Below, piece by piece: positions 1 through 9,250 of a DNA stretch of 64,000 nucleotides (position 1 is its first letter; each line of letters begins with the position of its first letter). The translations under genes and the position numbers were made by a program. The notes under the pieces were generated by a model. The model saw only the letters and a program-made list of their open reading frames with translations. It did not search any database and was not told where the DNA came from. Location of the stretch: NCBI RefSeq assembly GCF_011326755.1, contig NZ_JAAOIE010000001.1, positions 832,344 to 896,343 of the forward strand, in the 5' to 3' direction. This stretch comes from Cochlodiniinecator piscidefendens (GTDB lineage Bacteria; Pseudomonadota; Alphaproteobacteria; Rhodobacterales; Rhodobacteraceae).

Positions 1-1265
1 ATTTTTCGAATAATCGCCCAAACGCCCAAAATCACCGCCGGTGTCAAAAGTGCGGTCAGCGTATATTTTTCCAACCCAAACGTGCTGCCAATAGGCCATA
101 ACGCGTAAGTGGCCAGATTAACCGCGTAGTAGCTGATCGCAACAACCGATAGGCCCTCTACTGTTTTTTGCAATTGTAGCTGCACGTCTGCACGCCGATC
201 CATGCTTTCAAGCACCTTTTGGTTCTGCGCTGATCTTTCGACATCCACCCGTGTCCGCAACAACTCCCCTACCCGCGTTGCACGTTCCGCCATTCGGGTA
301 AGTTGTTCCCGCATAGATCGTACAGTTCGCATCGCAGGGTCAAAACGGCGCAACATAAATTCAGCAAAAGTCTGCCGGTGTTCAAATCGCTCTTCGCGCA
401 GAACTTCAATCCGCTGTGCAACAATCGTTTCGTAGGCCCCGGTTCCCGCAAACCGGAACGCTGTCTGCGCCAACAGATTTTCAAGTTTGGCTGAAATAGG
501 CAGCAGCGCATTCAAAGTGGTTTCGGGTGAGGTTACCTCATTTTCCATGTCGTTGACGACTTCGCGAAGTTGCTCATCAAATTCCCCGAGCTTACGGGAT
601 ATTTCACGCGCCCGTGCAAACCCAAGCATCGACATAGTTTTATATGTCTCAATTTCACACATACGCTGAATGATCTGCCCAACCGTTCGCGCATTGGTTT
701 CGGGCGGTACAAAAACAGCAAACCGCATGTGCCCTTCAGAATCTATCCTAAAATCAGCAGCAATCACTGCAGAACCATCCAACACACGACTGACCGCTAG
801 GCTTTCTGGTACAAACCACTGCCGTAATTTTGGGCTTATGTCAGCATCTGTTGTGCCCTCTTCGACACGCACTAACGCCGAAGTCAATCGCGTGCCCGGA
901 GCGTCTTTCAACCATTCTTTTGGAAACATGGAAAAGGTGCTTCCGTCAAATGGTCGCTCAGCAACCCCCTCCCCAAACAGAGTGTAAGTTACAAATTCAG
1001 TATGGCTTTCCCATTTCAAATACGCTTTTCCGATTTCACCGAAATAATGTGTCGCGCCAGGTTGCGGGTGCGCTGCACCATGACGATCCAATAAAGCAAT
1101 CAGGTGTTTACGATCGGCATCTTTGTCACGTGATGCTGCATCAGTCGGACGCTTTAACGCAATGAAGGCCGCTCGACACGGAGCAGACATCGCAGGAAAA
1201 GGGCGTGCGTGTAGTTCATTTGATAACGCATAGCGCATCGGGTGGTCGATGATGTGTTGTTCCAT
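1..1265 (-). CDS. DUF3422 family membrane-anchored protein, 3' end cut by window edge
   Basis: I translated this open frame by hand. It begins with ATG at 1265 (M-E-Q-H-I-I-D-H-P-M-R-Y) and stays open to base 1, giving about 421 residues without a stop. The N-terminal stretch with N-E-L-H-A-R-P-F-P, the charged middle part and the hydrophobic segment near the end (about residues 385-415, then a basic tail) fit the DUF3422 family, whose members are roughly 420-440 residues and whose function is unknown. Only a few residues should be missing. The long helical middle (R, E, Q rich) could form a coiled coil facing the cytoplasm. The gene lies downstream of pntAB on the same strand but is separated from it by a strong terminator, so it is probably transcribed on its own. 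The family call is from recalled sequence features, not a search. Confidence 0.75.
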   Translation of the reverse strand, partial: MEQHIIDHPMRYALSNELHARPFPAMSAPCRAAFIALKRPTDAASRDKDADRKHLIALLDRHGAAHPQPGATHYFGEIGKAYLKWESHTEFVTYTLFGEGVAERPFDGSTFSMFPKEWLKDAPGTRLTSALVRVEEGTTDADISPKLRQWFVPESLAVSRVLDGSAVIAADFRIDSEGHMRFAVFVPPETNARTVGQIIQRMCEIETYKTMSMLGFARAREISRKLGEFDEQLREVVNDMENEVTSPETTLNALLPISAKLENLLAQTAFRFAGTGAYETIVAQRIEVLREERFEHRQTFAEFMLRRFDPAMRTVRSMREQLTRMAERATRVGELLRTRVDVERSAQNQKVLESMDRRADVQLQLQKTVEGLSVVAISYYAVNLATYALWPIGSTFGLEKYTLTALLTPAVILGVWAIIRK

Positions 1266-1383
1266 CTCAGAAACTCTTTTTGCTGTTCGGAACCCTTTTT
1301 CGATTTTTGACCAATTGTAAATGGAAAACGGAGTTGTTTCAAAATGTTACAGGATACATCCGTATACAAACACCCATAAAAGC

Positions 1384-1427
1384 AAAAAGCGCCCCGCTTA
1401 CAAAACAGGGCGCTTTTCCTTTTTTAG
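1384..1427 (-). terminator. Rho-independent terminator of pntAB
   Basis: A perfect 10-bp stem (AAAAGCGCCC at 1385-1394 with GGGCGCTTTT at 1408-1417) encloses a 13-nt loop. On the minus strand it is followed by a T-rich run, and it begins about 20 bases after the pntB stop. The plus strand is also T-rich, so it could work in both directions. Confidence 0.85.
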
Positions 1428-1436
1428 TTAGATAAC

Positions 1437-2870
1437 TTATTGAATCATAGTCAGCAATTGATCGAGGGATGATTTCGCATCGCCATAGAACATGCGCGTG
1501 TTTTCTTTAAAGAACAGCGGGTTTTCGATGCCGGAATATCCGGTACCCTGACCACGTTTAGAAACAAACACCTGCTTGGCTTTCCAGCATTCAAGAACCG
1601 GCATCCCAGCGATTGGGCTGTTTGGATCTTCTTGCGCTGCAGGGTTCACGATGTCATTGGAACCAATCACAATCGCAACGTCAGTTTCAGGGAAATCATC
1701 GTTGATTTCATCCATCTCCATCACGATGTCATAAGGTACCTTAGCCTCGGCCAGCAAAACATTCATGTGGCCCGGCAAACGTCCCGCAACGGGGTGGATC
1801 GCAAAGCGAACGTTCTTGCCTTTCGCGCGCAAACGACGGGTGAGTTCCGCCACATTTTGCTGTGCTTGCGCAACTGCCATGCCATACCCCGGAATGATCA
1901 CGATGCTGTCCGCGTCTTCCAAAGCTGCTGCAACGCCATCTGCTTCAATCGCGATTTGTTCGCCCTCGACTTCCATCTGAGGACCAGATGTGCCACCAAA
2001 GCCGCCCAAAATCACGCTCACAAACGAACGGTTCATCGCCTTACACATGATGTAGCTGAGGATCGCACCAGAGGAGCCGACCAACGCACCAACAACGATC
2101 AACAAATCATTGCCAAGGCTAAAGCCAATCGCCGCTGCCGCCCAACCAGAATAGCTGTTCAACATTGAAACAACCACAGGCATGTCAGCCCCGCCAATCC
2201 CCATAATCAGGTGATATCCGATAAAGAGCGCAGCCAAGGTCATCAAGAACAGGGGCAAAAACCCACCGGTGTTGAAGTACCAAATCAAACACAGAACGGA
2301 AATAACGGCCGCCCCAGCGTTCAACATGTGCCCACCCGGTAGTTTTTCGGCTGCCGACGATAGCTTGCCCGCAAGTTTGCCATAGGCGACAACTGACCCG
2401 GTAAAGGTCACCGCACCGATAAAGATGCCAAGGAACACTTCGACCCGCAGGATGTTGATCTCAACCGGTGATTTGTGTGCCAAAAGCCCGGCAAATCCTT
2501 CAAGTCCGGCACGTTCCTCGTGGCTCATCGCCAAAACGTTGCCCAGTTCAAGATGGGCGTTATAGCCAACAAAAACCGCAGCCAAACCCACAAGCGAATG
2601 CATCGCTGCCACCAGCTGTGGCATCTCGGTCATCTGCACCCGTTGTGCGACCTGATACCCGATCAGACCACCGCCTGCGATCAGCAGAAGCGATAGCAAC
2701 CACAGACCAGAACCGGGTCCGACCAAGGTTGCAAACACCGCCAGCGCCATGCCGACAATGCCGTACCACACCGCGCGCTTTGCGCTTTCTTGTCCAGATA
2801 ACCCGCCAAGTGACAGAATAAAGAGGACCGCCGCGACCACATAGGCCGCTGTTGTAAATCCGAAATCCAT
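1437..2870 (-). CDS. pntB: NAD(P) transhydrogenase subunit beta PntB
   Basis: Beta subunit of the membrane-bound proton-translocating transhydrogenase, which uses the proton gradient to drive hydride transfer from NADH to NADP+. The 477 residues have the usual layout. About eight or nine membrane helices occupy residues 1-270. The family-conserved [16 protein letters not shown] is at 227-242, and a C-terminal NADP(H)-binding domain III carries [10 protein letters not shown] at 328-337 and R-G-Q-G-T-G-Y-S-G at about 439-447. It starts 12 bases after the pntA stop, with a GTAGGGATT ribosome-binding site in the gap, so the two are one operon. The length is normal and I see no damage. Confidence 0.97.
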   Translation of the reverse strand: MDFGFTTAAYVVAAVLFILSLGGLSGQESAKRAVWYGIVGMALAVFATLVGPGSGLWLLSLLLIAGGGLIGYQVAQRVQMTEMPQLVAAMHSLVGLAAVFVGYNAHLELGNVLAMSHEERAGLEGFAGLLAHKSPVEINILRVEVFLGIFIGAVTFTGSVVAYGKLAGKLSSAAEKLPGGHMLNAGAAVISVLCLIWYFNTGGFLPLFLMTLAALFIGYHLIMGIGGADMPVVVSMLNSYSGWAAAAIGFSLGNDLLIVVGALVGSSGAILSYIMCKAMNRSFVSVILGGFGGTSGPQMEVEGEQIAIEADGVAAALEDADSIVIIPGYGMAVAQAQQNVAELTRRLRAKGKNVRFAIHPVAGRLPGHMNVLLAEAKVPYDIVMEMDEINDDFPETDVAIVIGSNDIVNPAAQEDPNSPIAGMPVLECWKAKQVFVSKRGQGTGYSGIENPLFFKENTRMFYGDAKSSLDQLLTMIQ

Positions 2871-2882
2871 AATCCCTACCCC

Positions 2883-4454
2883 TTATGATTTCTGGAACAT
2901 GGCGAGCATGCGCCGAGTCACGAGGAAGCCACCGAAAATATTGATCCCAGCCATAAAGACCGAAAGCGCGGCAAGCAGGATCACCAAGAAAGAACCAGAT
3001 CCGATTTGCATCAAGGCCCCCAAAATGATGATTGACGAAATCGCATTGGTCACCGCCATCAATGGCGTGTGCAGACTGTGGCTGACGTTCCAGATCACTT
3101 GGAACCCGACGAACACAGAAAGAACAAACACGATAAAGTGCTGCATAAAGCTGGCCGGAGCGACCAAGCCAACGCCCAACAACAACACCGCACCAACTGT
3201 CAGCAAAGTGACCTGCTGTTTGGTTTGCTGCTTAAATGCTGCGACTTCGGCTGCACGCTTTTCTTCGGGTGTTAGTTCTGGAACCACTTCCTTGGGCTTG
3301 GCCGCGATGGCCTGCACTTTGGGCGGTGGCGGTGGGAACGTGATCTCACCTTCAAAGGTCACGGTTGCGCCGCGGATCACATCATCTTCCATGTCGTGAT
3401 TGATCTGACCATCTTTTTCAGGGGTCAAATCTGTCATCATGTGGCGAATGTTGGTTGCATAAAGCGTTGAAGCCTGCGCCGCCATCCGAGATGGGAAATC
3501 GGTATACCCAACGATGGTCACACCGTTTTCGGTCACGATCTTTTCGTCCATCACCGTCAGTTTACAGTTGCCGCCTTTTTCCGCCGCAAGGTCAACAATG
3601 ACCGAACCCGGCTTCATCGCGGCAACCATATCTTCTGTCCACAATTCGGGCGCTTCGCGGTTCGGGATCAATGCCGTGGTGATGACAATGTCAATCTCAG
3701 GCGCAAGTTCGCGGAATTTTGCAAGCTGCGCTTCGCGGAACTCTGGGCTGGACACGGATGCATAGCCACCAGATGACGCGCCGTCTTGCTGTTCTTCCTC
3801 AAAATCGAGGAAGACAAATTCAGCCCCCATGGATTCAACTTGCTCGGCGACTTCGGGACGCACGTCAAATGCATAGGTGATCGCACCCAAAGATGTCGCC
3901 GTACCAATCGCCGCCAGACCAGCAACACCTGCCCCAACAACCAAAACCTTGGCTGGTGGCACTTTGCCTGCTGCGGTAATCTGACCTGTAAAGAAGCGGC
4001 CGAAATTGTTGCCTGCCTCAATCACCGCGCGATAGCCCGCGATATTGGCCATAGATGACAAAGCATCCATTTTTTGCGCGCGGCTGATGCGTGGAACCAT
4101 TTCCATCGCGATCACGTTTGCGCCCTTGGCTTTCGCTGCTTCCATCCCGGACTCATTCGCCGCCGGATTAAAGAACGAAATCAAAGTCTGACTTTTGCGC
4201 AGGCGCTTTAGCTCAGTGTCATTGGGTTGGCGCACCTTGGCGACAATATCCGCAGCCTTAAACAAAGCTGCACCCGTTTTGACAATTTCAACATTTGCAC
4301 TCTGATACGTTTCATCAGAAAACCCTGCCGCTGCCCCGGCTCCGGTTTCGATGACACATTCATATCCAAGCTTTTGTAACTGAATCGCGCTTTCAGGGGT
4401 CATCGCAACGCGCGCTTCCCCCTCAAATATTTCCTTTGGTACGCCGATCTTCAC
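2883..4454 (-). CDS. pntA: NAD(P) transhydrogenase subunit alpha PntA (fused form)
   Basis: Alpha subunit of the proton-translocating transhydrogenase; binds NAD(H). I prefer the GTG start at 4454, giving 523 residues beginning V/M-K-I-G-V-P-K-E. A GGGGGA Shine-Dalgarno sequence lies about 8 bases upstream, and K-I-G-V-P-K-E is the usual family N-terminus. An ATG at 4523 in the same frame would add 23 residues but has no ribosome-binding site and would cover a terminator-like hairpin. Residues 1-370 are the NAD-binding domain I, with R-I-S-R-A-Q near 122-127 and the Rossmann G-A-G-V-A-G at about 174-179. A linker then leads to membrane helices from about 415 to the end. Some alphaproteobacteria split alpha into two genes; here it is one. 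pntB follows directly. Confidence 0.96.
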   Translation of the reverse strand: MKIGVPKEIFEGEARVAMTPESAIQLQKLGYECVIETGAGAAAGFSDETYQSANVEIVKTGAALFKAADIVAKVRQPNDTELKRLRKSQTLISFFNPAANESGMEAAKAKGANVIAMEMVPRISRAQKMDALSSMANIAGYRAVIEAGNNFGRFFTGQITAAGKVPPAKVLVVGAGVAGLAAIGTATSLGAITYAFDVRPEVAEQVESMGAEFVFLDFEEEQQDGASSGGYASVSSPEFREAQLAKFRELAPEIDIVITTALIPNREAPELWTEDMVAAMKPGSVIVDLAAEKGGNCKLTVMDEKIVTENGVTIVGYTDFPSRMAAQASTLYATNIRHMMTDLTPEKDGQINHDMEDDVIRGATVTFEGEITFPPPPPKVQAIAAKPKEVVPELTPEEKRAAEVAAFKQQTKQQVTLLTVGAVLLLGVGLVAPASFMQHFIVFVLSVFVGFQVIWNVSHSLHTPLMAVTNAISSIIILGALMQIGSGSFLVILLAALSVFMAGINIFGGFLVTRRMLAMFQKS

Positions 4455-4484
4455 GAACGCTGTCCCCCTTGATAGCCCCTTGGC

Positions 4485-4513
4485 AAGAAAAAGGTCCTGC
4501 TTTGCAGAACCCC
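4485..4513 (-). terminator. Terminator-like hairpin in the pntA leader (possible attenuator)
   Basis: On the minus strand GGTTCTGC and GCAGGACC pair over 8 bp (one G-T wobble) around an AAA loop, and the run TTTTTCTT follows at once. The hairpin sits about 30-60 bases before the GTG start of pntA and after the likely promoter, so it lies inside the transcript leader. This is the form of an intrinsic terminator. Whether it acts as an attenuator is inference. Confidence 0.5.
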
Positions 4514-4543
4514 TCCCCTTCATGAAACATTCATGTAGGTCAT

Positions 4544-4572
4544 CTCATACCGGGCGAAACAATATTACGCAA
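4544..4572 (-). promoter_or_regulatory. Predicted sigma-70 type promoter of pntAB
   Basis: On the minus strand TTGCGT (4572-4567) is followed after 17 bases by TATGAG (4549-4544). Transcription would begin near 4537 and leave a leader of about 80 bases containing the hairpin at 4485-4513. The call rests on spacing and partial consensus only. Confidence 0.35.
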
Positions 4573-4612
4573 GAATGATGGCGCAAACAGGAAAAAATCT
4601 GTCGCGTTTTTA

Positions 4613-5059
4613 TTAAATCCAACGGCGGACTTTCCGGCAATACGCGGCATATTGAACTCGGAACTTACGGCGCAAACGGTCTTCTTCTGGGATGACAAAT
4701 CGTTTTTCGATCACCCACAAGAACAGAGGGATCAGCGCGAGAGAAATGATTGCGTCCCACCGCAAGATGAATCCAGCAAGCAATAGCATGTCCGCGATAT
4801 AGATCGGGTTCCGGCTACGTTTGAAAATCCCGCTTTGGATCAACTGCGTTGGCGTTTCATGTGGGACAGCCGTTGTCTTATGTTTGCGGAATTCAACAAA
4901 GGCCAGCATCATCAAAACAAGCCCACCCCCGATCAAAACACCGCTGATCAGGTCTGTTAATCCGCTTTCCAGCGATAAGATCGGGAAATACACCGCCTGC
5001 CACCAAGCGATCCCCAAAAACAAGAGAAGCCAAACAGGCGGAATATCAATGTATTTCAT
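4613..5059 (-). CDS. Isoprenylcysteine carboxyl methyltransferase (ICMT/PEMT)-like membrane protein
   Basis: A 148-residue integral membrane protein with about four hydrophobic segments. The C-terminal half has the motif order of the ICMT/phospholipid methyltransferase-like family: G-I-F-K-R-S-R-N-P-I-Y near the centre, and F-V-I-P-E-E-D-R-L-R-R-K-F-R-V-Q-Y followed by Y-C-R-K-V-R-R-W at the end (compare the usual R-N-P-x-Y and E-E-x-x-L-x-x-x-F-G-x-x-Y). These residues bind S-adenosylmethionine in known members. The physiological substrate in bacteria is generally unknown. I chose ATG 5059 because AAGGAGA sits 6 bases before it; upstream in-frame starts lack such a site. It stands alone between pntA and the divergent kyn operon. 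Confidence 0.75.
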   Translation of the reverse strand: MKYIDIPPVWLLLFLGIAWWQAVYFPILSLESGLTDLISGVLIGGGLVLMMLAFVEFRKHKTTAVPHETPTQLIQSGIFKRSRNPIYIADMLLLAGFILRWDAIISLALIPLFLWVIEKRFVIPEEDRLRRKFRVQYAAYCRKVRRWI

Positions 5060-5133
5060 CACGGTCTCCTTTGCCCCTTCATACCTAGAACGCAAAGCGG
5101 TTCACAATGCGGCAAAACTGGCTCTTGCACGAA

Positions 5134-5162
5134 TTGGGAAATCGGTTACTCTCCCCTATACT
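5134..5162 (+). promoter_or_regulatory. Predicted promoter of the kyn operon
   Basis: TTGGGA (5134-5139), a 17-base spacer and TATACT (5157-5162) form a good vegetative-type promoter. The start of transcription would be about 20 bases before the kynU ATG. I see no clear palindromic operator next to it. Confidence 0.5.
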
Positions 5163-5188
5163 TTAAGCTTAAAACGTCTGGACCCCAC

Positions 5189-6382
5189 ATGATCGACTTC
5201 AAAGCCACCAAAGCCCTGTTTCAGCTGCCAGACGGCATGATCTATCTTGATGGGAATTCTCTGGGCCCATTGCCCAAGGCAACCTCAGATCGTGTGGCAC
5301 GCACCATCAACGATGAGTGGGGCGAGATGTTGATCACGGGCTGGAACAAAGCGGGATGGATGGGCCTTCCTTCTGGGATTGGTGATCGGATCGCCAGATT
5401 GATTGGCGCCGAACCCGGCCACGTCACCATGGGGGATACACTATCGATCAAGGTTTATCAGGCGCTTGCCTCTGCCATGGAAATGAATGCACCACGTAAA
5501 GTCATTCTGTCAGACACGGGGAACTTCCCGTCTGATCTCTATATGGCGGCTGGACTGTGCAACACATTGGGCGACGGGTATGAATTGCGCACAGTCGCCC
5601 CCGAAGCGGTTGACGAGGCACTCAGCGAAGAGATCGCAGTTCTGATGTTGACCGAAGTTGATTACCGCACAGGCCGCATGCACGACATGAAGGCCCTCAC
5701 GAAAAAGGCCCAAGCACTGGGTATTTTGTGTGTTTGGGATCTCGCGCATTCTGCCGGCGCGCTACCCGTTGATCTGTCAGGTTGCAACGCGGACTTTGCT
5801 GTAGGTTGCACCTACAAATACCTCAATTCCGGCCCCGGTGGCCCAGCGTTTATTTATGTTGCACCTCGTCATATTGAACGTGCGCGTCCCGCCCTGTCCG
5901 GGTGGTTGGGCCATGCTGCCCCATTTGCCTTTGATCTAGAATATCGCCCCGGCGAAGGTATCGAACGAATGCGCGTTGGCACGCCCCCAATTCTTCAGCT
6001 CGCAGCGCTTGATGCGTCGATGGATATCTGGGACACGGTTGAAATGGATGACATCCGGGCGCAGTCAATCGCGCTTTGTGATCGGTTTATTGCTGGGGTC
6101 GAAGCCACCTGTCCAGACCTTAGACTCGCCAGCCCCCGGGATGGCACACGTCGCGGATCACAAGTGTCGTTCCACTTTGAACATGGGTACGCCGCAATGC
6201 AGGCCGTGATTGCCCGTGGTGTCATCGGTGATTTCCGCGCGCCGGACATCATGCGCTTTGGCTTTACCCCGCTTTACATTGACGAAGGTGACGTAGACGC
6301 GGCAATCTCAATCATCAAAGATGTGATGGAGAACCGCCTGTGGGATCGCCCGGAATACAAAGTGCAAAATCGCGTAACTTAA
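5189..6382 (+). CDS. kynU: Kynureninase
   Basis: Pyridoxal-phosphate enzyme that cleaves L-kynurenine to anthranilate and L-alanine in tryptophan breakdown. The 397-residue protein has the family N-terminus Y-L-D-G-N-S-L-G-P-L-P near 19-29. The cofactor-binding aspartate lies in V-W-D-L-A-H-S-A-G (D184), and the Schiff-base lysine is in C-T-Y-K-Y-L-N-S-G-P-G-G-P (K210). The length is typical. It is the first gene of a tight operon with a GNAT gene and kynA, both of which overlap their predecessor. The ribosome-binding site before ATG 5189 is weak, in keeping with a short leader from the promoter just upstream. Confidence 0.96.
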   Translation: MIDFKATKALFQLPDGMIYLDGNSLGPLPKATSDRVARTINDEWGEMLITGWNKAGWMGLPSGIGDRIARLIGAEPGHVTMGDTLSIKVYQALASAMEMNAPRKVILSDTGNFPSDLYMAAGLCNTLGDGYELRTVAPEAVDEALSEEIAVLMLTEVDYRTGRMHDMKALTKKAQALGILCVWDLAHSAGALPVDLSGCNADFAVGCTYKYLNSGPGGPAFIYVAPRHIERARPALSGWLGHAAPFAFDLEYRPGEGIERMRVGTPPILQLAALDASMDIWDTVEMDDIRAQSIALCDRFIAGVEATCPDLRLASPRDGTRRGSQVSFHFEHGYAAMQAVIARGVIGDFRAPDIMRFGFTPLYIDEGDVDAAISIIKDVMENRLWDRPEYKVQNRVT

Positions 6383-6873
6383 ATGTTTCGATCCGCCCCT
6401 ATCATCCAGACGACCGCAGCGCCTGTTTTCAGGTGTTTCGGCGTGCTGTGCATGAAGGGGCGGCAAACGCCTACACAGCGGAGCAACGCGCTGCCTGGTG
6501 TCCCGCAACGGAACCAGACCTATCAACACCCGATCGCGCTGCTGACATGGTGGCATATGTCGCCTGCAAAGACAGCCAAATCATCGGCTTCATGGCGATG
6601 GAGCATGACGGCCACCTCGACCTTGCCTTTGTGCTGCCCGAATGGATGGGTCTCGGCGTGGCGCAAGCTCTCTATGATAAATTGCTTGAATGGGCGCAAG
6701 ATCATCACCTGATCCACCTCACCACAGAGGCCAGTCTTTTGGCCCGCCCCTTCTTTGCGAAAAATGGCTGGGATGTCGTGACACCCGAAACCATTTTACG
6801 CCATGGCCAGCGAATAGACCGTTTTCGCATGGCTATTGATCTTGAAAGACCAGACAATGAAAAAACCATATAA
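6340..6873 (+). CDS. GNAT-family N-acetyltransferase inside the kyn operon
   Basis: A 177-residue acetyl-CoA-dependent acetyltransferase of the GNAT fold. The start S-I-R-P-Y-H-P-D-D is a typical first strand, and the acetyl-CoA loop is represented by [16 protein letters not shown]-terminal [10 protein letters not shown] matches the common late motif of YafP/ElaA-like members. The only usable start I can find is GTG 6340, 43 bases inside kynU, preceded by GGAGA at good spacing; no ATG lies near the first strand. The end overlaps kynA by 17 bases. The substrate is unknown. Its place between kynU and kynA invites the guess that it acetylates a kynurenine-pathway amine, but general detoxification or protein acetylation is equally possible. 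Confidence 0.85.
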   Translation: MGSPGIQSAKSRNLNVSIRPYHPDDRSACFQVFRRAVHEGAANAYTAEQRAAWCPATEPDLSTPDRAADMVAYVACKDSQIIGFMAMEHDGHLDLAFVLPEWMGLGVAQALYDKLLEWAQDHHLIHLTTEASLLARPFFAKNGWDVVTPETILRHGQRIDRFRMAIDLERPDNEKTI

Positions 6874-7693
6874 CCCCGCCGATGATGGCGCGCAGATGTC
6901 CTTTGACGGGCGCATGTCCTATAGCGATTACCTCGGGCTGGATGCGATCCTGAACGCGCATCATACCTTTAGCGATGCCCATGATGAATCCCTATTTATC
7001 ATTCAACACCAAACCTCTGAGCTTTGGATGAAACTCGCCATTCACGAAGTCAGCGCAGCCCGTAAACTGTTGTTGCATGGCGAAACCCGCCCCGCCTTTA
7101 AAATGCTCGCGCGTGTGGCTCGGATTTTTGAGCAATTGAACAATGCCTGGGATGTGTTGCGCACGATGACTCCGAGCGATTATACTACCTTTCGCGATGC
7201 GCTTGGGCAGTCTTCTGGATTTCAAAGCTGGCAATACAGGCTGATTGAATTCATGGTCGGCAACCGCAACATCGCGATGTTAAAACCACATGAACACCGC
7301 CCAGATATTTTAGAAAAACTCGCTGCTGAACTTGCACAACCCAGCCTTTACGACGTTGCCCTTGGCGCATTGAACAATGCCGGGTTTACATTACCAGAAG
7401 AGGTTCTGAGCCGCGATCTGTCGCAGGCATATCAACCGCATGAAGCGGTGCAAGCCGCTTGGGTCAAGGTTTATCAAGACCCCACAACCCACTGGGAACT
7501 TTACGAGCTTGCTGAAAAGCTCGTGGATTTCGAAGATTATTTCCGCCGCTGGCGGTTTAACCACGTCACAACAGTTGAACGGGTGATTGGCTTTAAACGC
7601 GGAACAGGCGGCACCAGCGGCACCGCCTATCTAAAACGTATGTTATCTGTCGAGATTTTCCCAGAGCTCTGGCACCTCAGAACTGAACTCTAA
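6857..7693 (+). CDS. kynA: Tryptophan 2,3-dioxygenase
   Basis: Heme enzyme that opens the indole ring of L-tryptophan to N-formylkynurenine, the first step of the kynurenine pathway. The 278 residues starting at M-K-K-P-Y-N-P have all landmarks: [12 protein letters not shown] with the active-site histidine H51, the axial heme ligand H236 in F-N-H-V-T-T-V-E-R, and the substrate-carboxylate loop G-T-G-G-T-S-G at 249-255. I chose ATG 6857 over an upstream TTG because the family N-terminus fits. The operon lacks kynB (formylkynurenine formamidase), which must be elsewhere or replaced. The stop overlaps the convergent cupin gene by four bases. Confidence 0.97.
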   Translation: MKKPYNPADDGAQMSFDGRMSYSDYLGLDAILNAHHTFSDAHDESLFIIQHQTSELWMKLAIHEVSAARKLLLHGETRPAFKMLARVARIFEQLNNAWDVLRTMTPSDYTTFRDALGQSSGFQSWQYRLIEFMVGNRNIAMLKPHEHRPDILEKLAAELAQPSLYDVALGALNNAGFTLPEEVLSRDLSQAYQPHEAVQAAWVKVYQDPTTHWELYELAEKLVDFEDYFRRWRFNHVTTVERVIGFKRGTGGTSGTAYLKRMLSVEIFPELWHLRTEL

Positions 7694-8373
7694 AGCCAGT
7701 TCGCGTAGTCAGAGACCAGTAGATGTTTGGGCGGTTCGTCTTCCTCAATAGCGGCGAACCGCCCGATTGGCGCACGAAAGATATTGTCGGTTTCATCATC
7801 GTTCACTGTTGAAACCTCCCCAATCAGAACATCGCCGCCGTCCCCCCAAAACGCGTGCCAATCGCCGGGCATTAAGGTTACGCTTTCACCCGGGGCCAAC
7901 ATGAGAACTTCACCCCCGCCAAATTCGCGTTTGATCCCATCGCAAAACGCGGTCCCACCCGCAGTTTCATCAAAATTTCCCTCAGCATCGGATCCAAACA
8001 GTTCAATCGCTAATGTGGCTCCACCGCGATTGATAATGTCTTCGGCCTTTATCACATGAGTGTGCATCGGGCTGATTTGATCTTGCCGCGAAATTAGCAG
8101 TTTCTCCGCATAACACATGCCGCCGCCACGTTGCAGATCGCTTAGACGCCCGTTGCGGAGCGTAAACAAAAACAGACCAAGATTGTCAAAATCCCCCTGC
8201 CCGTAGTCCGTAATATCCCAGCCCATTCGCGCATTGATCACTGCTGCTGCATCAGGCGCGCGCGCTTTAAATTCCTCGGGTGACCAATAGGCAAACGGCG
8301 GCAGAACAAACCCATAAGACCGGATCATTTCATCCGCACGCGCCATAATATCGTTAATGCGTGATCGCTTCAT
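7690..8373 (-). CDS. D-lyxose ketol-isomerase-like cupin protein
   Basis: A 227-residue protein resembling the D-lyxose isomerase family (EC 5.3.1.15), which interconverts D-lyxose and D-xylulose with a bound divalent metal. The cupin metal site is visible as [10 protein letters not shown] (two His and a Glu) and a later W-H in [10 protein letters not shown]. The N-terminal helical part contains the family-like [10 protein letters not shown] chose ATG 8373, with AAAGGTG about 7 bases upstream, over a GTG two codons earlier. It follows the amidotransferase gene by about 24 bases on the same strand, so the two are likely co-transcribed. The exact sugar is not provable from sequence alone. Confidence 0.8.
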   Translation of the reverse strand: MKRSRINDIMARADEMIRSYGFVLPPFAYWSPEEFKARAPDAAAVINARMGWDITDYGQGDFDNLGLFLFTLRNGRLSDLQRGGGMCYAEKLLISRQDQISPMHTHVIKAEDIINRGGATLAIELFGSDAEGNFDETAGGTAFCDGIKREFGGGEVLMLAPGESVTLMPGDWHAFWGDGGDVLIGEVSTVNDDETDNIFRAPIGRFAAIEEDEPPKHLLVSDYANWL

Positions 8374-8396
8374 TACCACACCTTTCTAATAGTCAA

Positions 8397-9149
8397 TTAA
8401 ACACGCGCAGCCCAAACCCGGACAGCCTCGCCAAATGCGGTAAACAATGGCCGCGATACAGGATCATTACTGGCATTCCATTCCGGATGCCACTGCACAG
8501 AGTAGGTAAACCCAGGGGCATCTTTGATATAGATAGCCTCAGGCGTTCCATCAGGGGCCGTGCCGTCAATGATCACATCCTTGCCGGCATCTTTGATCCC
8601 TTGGCCATGCAGCGTGTTGGTCATCACCTCTTGCGCACCCATCATTTTTTGAAAGGGGCCATCTTTGGAAAACGTTACGCAATGGCGCAGTTCAAACTTT
8701 TCCTCGAGCGTCCCATCAGGTGGCATGCGATGGTTTGTACGCCCCGGCAAATCGCGAATTTCAGGGTAAAGTGTACCGCCCATGGCAACATTCACCTCTT
8801 GGAACCCACGACACACGCCTAAAAACGGCTGCCCACGTTCAACGCAGGCCCGCACCAACGGTAGGGTAATCGCATCGCGACACCTGTCAAAGTCACCATG
8901 TGCTGCAGTCTCTGCTTCGCCATATTCTTCGGGATGGACATTCGGGCGCCCCCCGGTCAACAAAAAACCATCACAGGTTTCCAGCAACTCTTCTACCGAT
9001 AAAAACCGAGGATCCGCAGGGATAAGCATTGGCATACACCCAGAAACATCGCTGATCGCTTCGGCGTTCATCGTCCCGCCTGCGTGTGCCGGATAATCAT
9101 CATTCAAAAGGTAGCGATTGGAAATAATACCAACAATCGGGCGCGTCAT
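8397..9149 (-). CDS. Class I glutamine amidotransferase-like hydrolase (gamma-glutamyl-GABA hydrolase type)
   Basis: A 250-residue peptidase C26 / PuuD-like protein. The catalytic triad is complete: C113 in G-V-C-R-G-F-Q, and H221 with E223 in V-Q-W-H-P-E-W. The N-terminal P-I-V-G-I-I and D-G-F-L-L-T-G-G segments are typical. PuuD hydrolyses gamma-glutamyl-gamma-aminobutyrate in putrescine breakdown; related proteins act on other gamma-glutamyl compounds. No other polyamine gene lies nearby, and the partner gene is a sugar isomerase-like cupin, so the natural substrate is uncertain. AGGATT lies just before the ATG. Confidence 0.88.
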   Translation of the reverse strand: MTRPIVGIISNRYLLNDDYPAHAGGTMNAEAISDVSGCMPMLIPADPRFLSVEELLETCDGFLLTGGRPNVHPEEYGEAETAAHGDFDRCRDAITLPLVRACVERGQPFLGVCRGFQEVNVAMGGTLYPEIRDLPGRTNHRMPPDGTLEEKFELRHCVTFSKDGPFQKMMGAQEVMTNTLHGQGIKDAGKDVIIDGTAPDGTPEAIYIKDAPGFTYSVQWHPEWNASNDPVSRPLFTAFGEAVRVWAARV

Positions 9150-9250
9150 GGGAATCCTGTCTATGGTGAACAGCGATCTTATAAACGCCCCAGCACAAAA
9201 TGGGTAGGCATCTGGTGCACAGCAACCTGTGCACCAGTGTTTCCGTTACG

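Noticed and set aside
1632-2168. 178-codon plus-strand open frame over pntB
   Set aside because: Antisense shadow of a highly conserved gene, His/Arg-rich and without recognisable domains.
4455-4523. N-terminal extension of PntA from ATG 4523
   Set aside because: The extra 23 residues have no family match, the ATG has no ribosome-binding site, and the stretch contains a terminator-like hairpin.
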